This document shows, piece after piece, positions 57,966 through 64,000 of a stretch of DNA of 64,000 nt. Numbering within the stretch: the first letter of the stretch is position 1; each line of letters starts with the position of its first letter. The translations under genes were made by a program, and so were the position numbers. The DNA lies in assembly GCF_027596085.1 (NCBI RefSeq), contig NC_072470.1, positions 4,109,688 to 4,173,687 of the forward strand, written 5' to 3'. The DNA is from Anoplopoma fimbria. Its lineage: Eukaryota > Chordata > Actinopteri > Perciformes > Anoplopomatidae. Under the pieces are notes generated by a model. That model worked only from the letters and a program-made list of their open reading frames with translations, did no database searches and was not told the origin of the DNA.

Positions 57966-59089
57966 TCATGCCTGCTAACCTTATTTTAGTCACTTGTGAG
58001 TTCTCCTCCTTGTGAGTTAATGCCGTTAGAGCGGCTCAATCCAGCAGCAGCCGTTAATGCTCTCCTGCTGCGCCCCGATGCAGCCGAACCTTCAATCCAC
58101 CTGACTGTGACACGATGCTGCAGCCACACCAGATAGCATTACGCACTCAGTTGACCTTTACCAGGCTTTTTTTTTCTCCATGAAAGTTGCTGCGCATCTT
58201 CTTCATGGGTAAATCTGAGAGTTTTTCTTGACCTCTGGGCATTTTCTGCACCGTGAAGTTCTGATCATACATTCATAGTTTACACCTTTGTTTTCCCTCC
58301 TCAAAATGTCTGAAATCAGATGCTCATAGATGCAGGGACAACTCTCCCCAGATCATTATTCTCAGTTTTTGTTAGTTTGCCGGCTCTTCAGATTCCACCG
58401 CTGCATATAAAACTTGCAAACCAATCTGTGCAGCCACAATATACATAAATATTTCAAAAAGTTGACTTCAGTTCAGTTTCTGTGCAGACTTCCTCTGATC
58501 TCCGGCTCCATTGCTTATCTGCTGCACCAACTCTCTCTTTTTCCTGTAGTTAAGTGCAGACCTGACTCTCAGGCATCATGTTGATAATGCAGCTTGTTTG
58601 TCTCAAAACTTCACTGTTATGACATTTGTATTCGATCACATTATAAACAGGCAGTGTGGCTGGCTGGCATTGCCGAACCACTAATTGTTGTAATTGTTAG
58701 CAGGCTGCAAGTATGTGCTGCCCGTCTGAACGTTGTGTGCGTATGTGTTTGTGTACATGAACACACTCATCCTGGTGTGTGTGTGTGGCTTTTATGAGTT
58801 TCATTTTGTGTGCATGCATGTGTGTGTGTACCTGTGCGTGTATTGATTTGTGTGCATGTGTGATTACTACTCTGAAGACCTCCTCTCTCTGTTTACATCC
58901 CAGTTGAGCTTCAAACACTCATGGTTAGATATCGGATAGGCAGAGGAGAGGAAGAAAGGAAGGAAGGAAGGAAGATGGAGGATGGAGGAGGGAAGGAGAG
59001 AGTAAGGAAAAGCAAAAAAAGAGAGATTCGGAGAGGGCAGAGAAGTCTGTCACCACAACTCTCATATAGCAAAATACATATACAACACT

Positions 59090-59260
59090 ACTGAAACAAG
59101 GTTTGACATTTTGGTAGATTTGTGCTTATTTGAGTCCTTGCCAACAGTTTGATGGCGTCATTACGTTAAATATGAAGCTAGATAAAGTTAGCTTAGCTTA
59201 GCATAGAGACTGGAAACAGAGGGAAAGAGCTAGCCTGGCTCTGCACAAAGGTAAAAAAAA
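59090..59260. repeat. Dispersed fish repeat, GTTAGCTTAGCTTAGC type
   Basis: AGTTAGCTTAGCTTAGCATA followed by GAGACTGGAAACAGAGGGAA and AGCTAGCCTGGCTCTG is the inverse of the family at 20590-20735. Confidence 0.55.
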
Positions 59261-59626
59261 ATCTATGAGCATCTTTAAAGCGCACTGATTTACATAAGCC
59301 TTGTCATCACCGTGAGGTTGCCAGGAAACCAGCAGAGTCATCAGGAAGTCACTTCTCTCAGCCAAGAAAAAGTTTGGCACGTAAACCCACACAAGCAGGT
59401 CACAACTTGATGTTTTTATATTTTGTTTTCTTTGCAGATGAAGCAAATTAAATAGCCCATAACATGTTAAACAATGAGAAAATCTGCTTCCAAAATTTAA
59501 GGCGGAGGAGGTTCAGTTTGTTGGTTTGTTTGTTATGGAAAAAACTCTTGGCCCAATTTTTTATGAAACTAAGTGGAAGGATGTAGTATGAAACAAGGAG
59601 GAACCCATTACATTTAGAATACCTTC

Positions 59627-60385
59627 TGTGACGACCCCTCCTTTCCAGTAGGGGTCTATGTCCTTTTTGCTGTCTCGTTGTTTTTCAGGAAGGTGATCAT
59701 CATCTGATTAGCCACACCTGGTTTAGATTTGTTACGAGCGGCCCATACAAAGCGAACATCGCTGCAGCTCTGTCCCTCTAGATGCCTAACTAAACTCCCC
59801 CCCTTGTCTTCAGGTGTTACTTGTGGTGGGCACTTATGCACTAAAACCCGTAGGCCCGGTAAAGCCACCATTAACTGGCAACCCACCTGCAGCCTCGGAC
59901 GTGTCCCCGAGACGACTGCTCCAACCACTTTGGTCACCACACTATCAAAACCCCCCAACCAACTCCAAAGGGAATCCGCTCTTAATCCTAACAGGGACAG
60001 AACAACAGTGATTTACTCACAAAGTATAGAGGCCCAACAGAACTCTGTGGCACAAAAATGACCAGCGTTACACAGCTCGGCAACACAAATACACTCCTCA
60101 GGAAAACTACTCATACAGCTGCTCACATTTACCAAAAACAGGAAAACGGCCTACTCACCACACTCGTCCATGTCTCCCAAACAACAAGATTGCATCACTC
60201 ACCAAAACGAGGTGAGCCTGCCTACCACTGATCCCAGAATCAGTCTTTGCAGATCAATTTATAACCAGCAACAACTTCACTAAACTAATCTAAACCAGGT
60301 CAAACAAGTCATTTTAGATAACTTACAGTACTTAGAGAGGAAACACCTGTGATTGACTGGTCGGTCGTACACGGTTACACGGTTA
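59627..60385. repeat. Possible solo LTR or other repeat
   Basis: Begins TGTGACGACCCCTCC and reaches GGTCGTACACGGTTACA near 60385, with TG...CA ends. The composition changes sharply to C/A-rich inside. No primer site, coding domain or clear target duplication was found. Limits are guesses. Confidence 0.25.
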
Positions 60386-62125
60386 CAAAAATGTGACTCA
60401 AAGTAAACTTGAAAACAAATCTAAACATACTTTGTTCCGTCTTGTGCGAGGGAGACGGGGAACCAATGGACGAGCAGTGAGGAGCGCTGCCGTTCATCGG
60501 GCCCATGGCGGCACCGTGGAGGAACAGCCGGTGTTAATCCAACCCAGTAACGGTTCAGCAGGCTGCAGTGGGAACCAGTGGAGGAGGGAAAGAGCGTGAA
60601 ATCCCCGGCACCTGGTGGCTCTTTCTGCACAAGAGTCTGCAGCTGGTGTCGAGAGCCCACAGCCACTCGGCCAGCTGTGCTTCCTCGACGGCTCCTCTGG
60701 CTTCCACTGAGGATTCACAGATCTGCTTAAGGAGTCAAAGAGTTCACCTGTGGTCACTTATCCACCTTCTATGTTATGGATACGATGTATTTGGTTTGAT
60801 TGCACACTGTGGAAGTGATCCCTTGTTCACTGTGAGAAAAGAGAGATGTTCTTTTATTGCAATTTGTCACTTTTCTTTTCAAATAATATTAAATTTCTAG
60901 GGAAAGTTTTTGCATCCCGAAGCCTAAATACTGCTTCACCACTCTGAACATTATAACCTTATGTTTCTCACACACTATAGCATGCTTCTAGCTTGTGAGC
61001 TAGCTAACGTCTTTGTTTAATGCAAAAAGTTTTAGCTGTTGGGGGCAAAGGAGACATCAGTTTGAGATTGCTTCAGTTTTCGGGTTGTGGTGTTACCTTT
61101 ATTTTCTGTGAGTTTAAAAATGTGAAAAGTTGTTACCTAACTGGACTTTTTCTATAAGAAGATTCCGTGTTGGATTATTATTAAAAGTCACCAGTGGTGG
61201 ATCTGCTGTGAAATCCAGGGTGATGAACCGAACTCACTGTGCAATGACACAATTATTTACAGAGCGTGAATTAGGCCACGGCTGCCTTATGTAATCTCAG
61301 AACTAATAGCTCATTGACTCTCGTTTTAAGCTTGTCAGACGGCCGAAGCTGTGTTTCAAAGCTCGTGGAGGCATTAAGAGTTGCGACGCTGCTGTTCATA
61401 CAGTCGATTTAGTTTTAACACCATTTCATACATAAGATAACTGATTTTTTGTTGGTGGTGAAGAAAGAAATTACTTCCTTTTTTACCTAACTGGTCTACT
61501 TTCTACAATCTGAATGATGGTTTTGTATGTTAATCTTATGCTGCAGACTTTAACAGAATAACAGTTTTTATGAAACCATTCTTAGCCTCGTCTATGCTCA
61601 CAATCAGCTGAAATGAGGTTCCTCCAAAAGGTTTCAATAGGGGGCCCGACACACTCCCCTGTGGAACTCCACATGACAACTTCAGAGAGAAATTAAGGAT
61701 AAAATGAAAAGATTCTCTCACAATATCAAGTTTAAAAAAACATTCATCAGTCGCGGAGAAACACACCACATGACCCAAATATAATTTGCCCATTCTTCAA
61801 GTTTTCTCAAAACAGAGACTGAACACTCTTATTTTTTTATTTATATTAACAACAACTATAGCTTTTTATGGAACACTAAATTATCAGAATCCAGACTTCT
61901 AGAGGCCTTATTAGTCTTTAAAATTTGCTTTGAAATGTCTTTTTGTGGGCGTAAAAATGTTACTGGCTCAATGTAACGCGATTTAGAGACGCACATCAAA
62001 ACCTGCTGGTCGGCCACTAATGCACCAGAGCCGCCATAATGAAATGTTTGTTTTTTAAGGAGATGTGATGTGGTTGTTTTCTGACTCGTTTCATCTTTGG
62101 GTGTTTTAGGGGTGTTTTCACCATC

Positions 62126-62131
62126 TGTGTG

Positions 62132-62184
<53 letters not shown>
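62126..62184. repeat. (TG)n microsatellite
   Basis: About 29 units with one TTTG interruption. Confidence 0.95.
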
Positions 62185-62185
<1 letters not shown>

Positions 62186-62911
62186 ATGGACCAAAAGTTG
62201 TGTGTTGAGTGTTTCTTCATTAATAGTTTATATAACCTCTAAATGTCTAGTTTTTCATAGGTTTCGCCTTTTTTCAAACCAGTAACTTTCTACTCAATAC
62301 TTTCTAATTCATGGATTGAGGATGATGTTAGTTGCATTGCTGGAAAAAGTTTTTTAAAAAAGGAGCAACTTTTAGATTTTTACAACGGATAAGTCAAGCA
62401 ATCAGAAAACCAGACGGGTTCTTTTTTTGCCTGAGTTCAGCCTAAACCACTTCATAGTATGTAGAAGTAAAAATAAAAAAGAACATCTTGCATCGCATTA
62501 TAGAGCCAGTATGGTGGGTCAGTGATGAACCAGGAAGTCATGCTTACTTGAAATGTATGATAACTTTCATTTCGATAATCATTTTAAATCACCCTTTGTT
62601 GTCACTTTCAAATCAGTGTTTAAGAAAATATAGGTCATTAAATTGTTAAAAACGTGTTTGACGGCTTTCTGTGTTTGTCCTCTGCACTCGATTTATGAAG
62701 TCGTGTAACGGAACTGTTGCATCCCCAGATATTAGCAATGAAGCTGGGGACTAAAATGTTGGACAGAACTATAAAAATAAAAGCAGGAATGTAAAAAAAA
62801 AAGATAATTCTCAAATGCTTAGCTTTGCCCTTTCTGTTAAACACACACACAACATTCCCTAATGAGCATGCAATGCCTCACTGTACTGTTCTCTGCATAC
62901 ATGGCATTGCA

Positions 62912-62913
<2 letters not shown>

Positions 62914-62998
<85 letters not shown>
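62914..62998. repeat. (CA)n microsatellite
   Basis: About 42 CA units without interruption. Confidence 0.97.
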
Positions 62999-63000
<2 letters not shown>

Positions 63001-63137
63001 AGTCTCCAAAACATCACACACAGTGCGACGTGTTGGCTTCACTGATAACCGTGTGTTGTGTTCAATGGTGTGTAAAGTGCTGCCGCTGCGAGTATTAGCC
63101 TGTTTATCAGAGTGTGTATTAGCGTGCTGGGGGGGCA

Positions 63138-63168
<31 letters not shown>

Positions 63169-63297
63169 CTAGCAGGGGATCACAGGTGTGTTTGTGAGCT
63201 CCACAGAGAGCCTCCTCTCCCCCCATAACCCCTACGCCCCCCACCCTGAGCATCCTGGGTAATATCAGCACACCGAGCACCTGCGTCCCTATCCCAC

Positions 63298-63380
<83 letters not shown>
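63138..63380. repeat. Facing (TG)n and (CA)n microsatellites
   Basis: A TG tract at 63138-63164 and a CA tract at 63299-63380 are separated by about 135 bp, forming an imperfect inverted repeat. Confidence 0.9.
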
Positions 63381-63382
<2 letters not shown>

Positions 63383-64000
63383 CTAATGGCTCTGTATCAG
63401 CCCGCCATACGGCTCTAATAGCCAGCTGTGTGAGCAGAAATCCAGTGGACCGTACCAACACTCACTGATGCAGTTGTAATATTAGATGTGAGTTAACTAC
63501 GATGAACACGCTAAACCAGGACAGTTTATGCTTTAGCTGGGATTTTCTTTAACTAAACTATTTTTAATGACACACTTCTTATGTACATTTGTCTTCTGGA
63601 CACAAAGAGTCTGCATCAAGGAATCCTCATGTTAAATTTAGTTACTTTCCAGAACAACGACAACGGTTTCTCATCCTGGTTTCCACTCCAGTTGAGCTGA
63701 AAATCACCTAATGTAATGTGAAACACGAAACAAAGTCGAAAAAAAGTTGTTTACTCCCCCTGTTTTTGCTAATGGGAGCAAAATCCATAAAATTAGCTCT
63801 CAAACTCAAGTATGAAAAGTGTTACTACCTGCAGCATCTGATGCACGTCAGGTCAGCACCTGCAGCCAGTGTTTTCTAACCCACACTCACACAGTTATCA
63901 CGTACACAACAGCACATGAATGCATCTCCATGGTCTCTAAACTTAGAAACACTTTCAATGGAAGGGCTGCTCAGTTCTTATAGTTTTATATTTCATATCT

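Noticed and set aside
59656..60061. Overlapping frames of about 100 codons on both strands
   Set aside because: No recognised domain, and located in a stretch that looks repeat-derived. Not reported as genes.

Overview
The window looks like nuclear DNA of a teleost fish, probably a spiny-rayed (percomorph-type) species. It has short-intron vertebrate genes, eight gamma-crystallin genes (several of the methionine-rich M type of aquatic vertebrates), a germline boule gene, long (CA)n microsatellites, fish-type SINEs and MITEs, and Ty3/Gypsy elements with integrase upstream of reverse transcriptase. Species assignment is inference; no host gene can be tied to one species from this sequence alone.

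Layout. 0-2 kb: remnants of an unidentified minus-strand coiled-coil gene. 2.6-8.7 kb: a recently inserted, internally deleted LTR retrotransposon (element 1). Its two 397-bp LTRs look identical by eye, and the 5' copy is split by a 1,050-bp hAT-type DNA transposon with an 8-bp target duplication. 9.2-17.4 kb: an ETS transcription factor of the PEA3 group, best matched to etv5, on the minus strand. 20.2-40.8 kb: eight three-exon gamma-crystallin genes (here called A to H). A, B, C, D and H are on the minus strand and E, F and G on the plus strand; D and E are head to head. A second, smaller element of the same retrotransposon group (element 2, 26.4-29.2 kb) sits between C and D. It carries an almost complete tRNA-Pro copy at its primer-binding site and little more than an integrase. 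43-49.6 kb: boule (boll) in eleven coding exons on the minus strand, with SINE copies in inverted orientation in intron 1. 49.7-64 kb: no gene recognised; microsatellites, a palindromic MITE and a possible solo LTR.

How the genes relate. The crystallins are structural lens proteins made by tandem and inverted duplication of one gene plan: a tiny first exon, then one exon per double-Greek-key domain. Genes D, E and F have a Maf/AP-1 type site about 45 bp upstream of the TATA-like box, which suggests a shared lens promoter layout. etv5 beside gammaS-like crystallins recalls human 3q27 (ETV5, CRYGS), while the M-type cluster beside boll recalls human 2q33 (CRYGA-D, BOLL), so the window may keep an older linkage. 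Four coding frames (two places in the retrotransposon gag, one etv5 exon, one crystallin exon) are each broken by a single base at a G or C run. That pattern points to homopolymer errors in the assembly at least as much as to real mutation.
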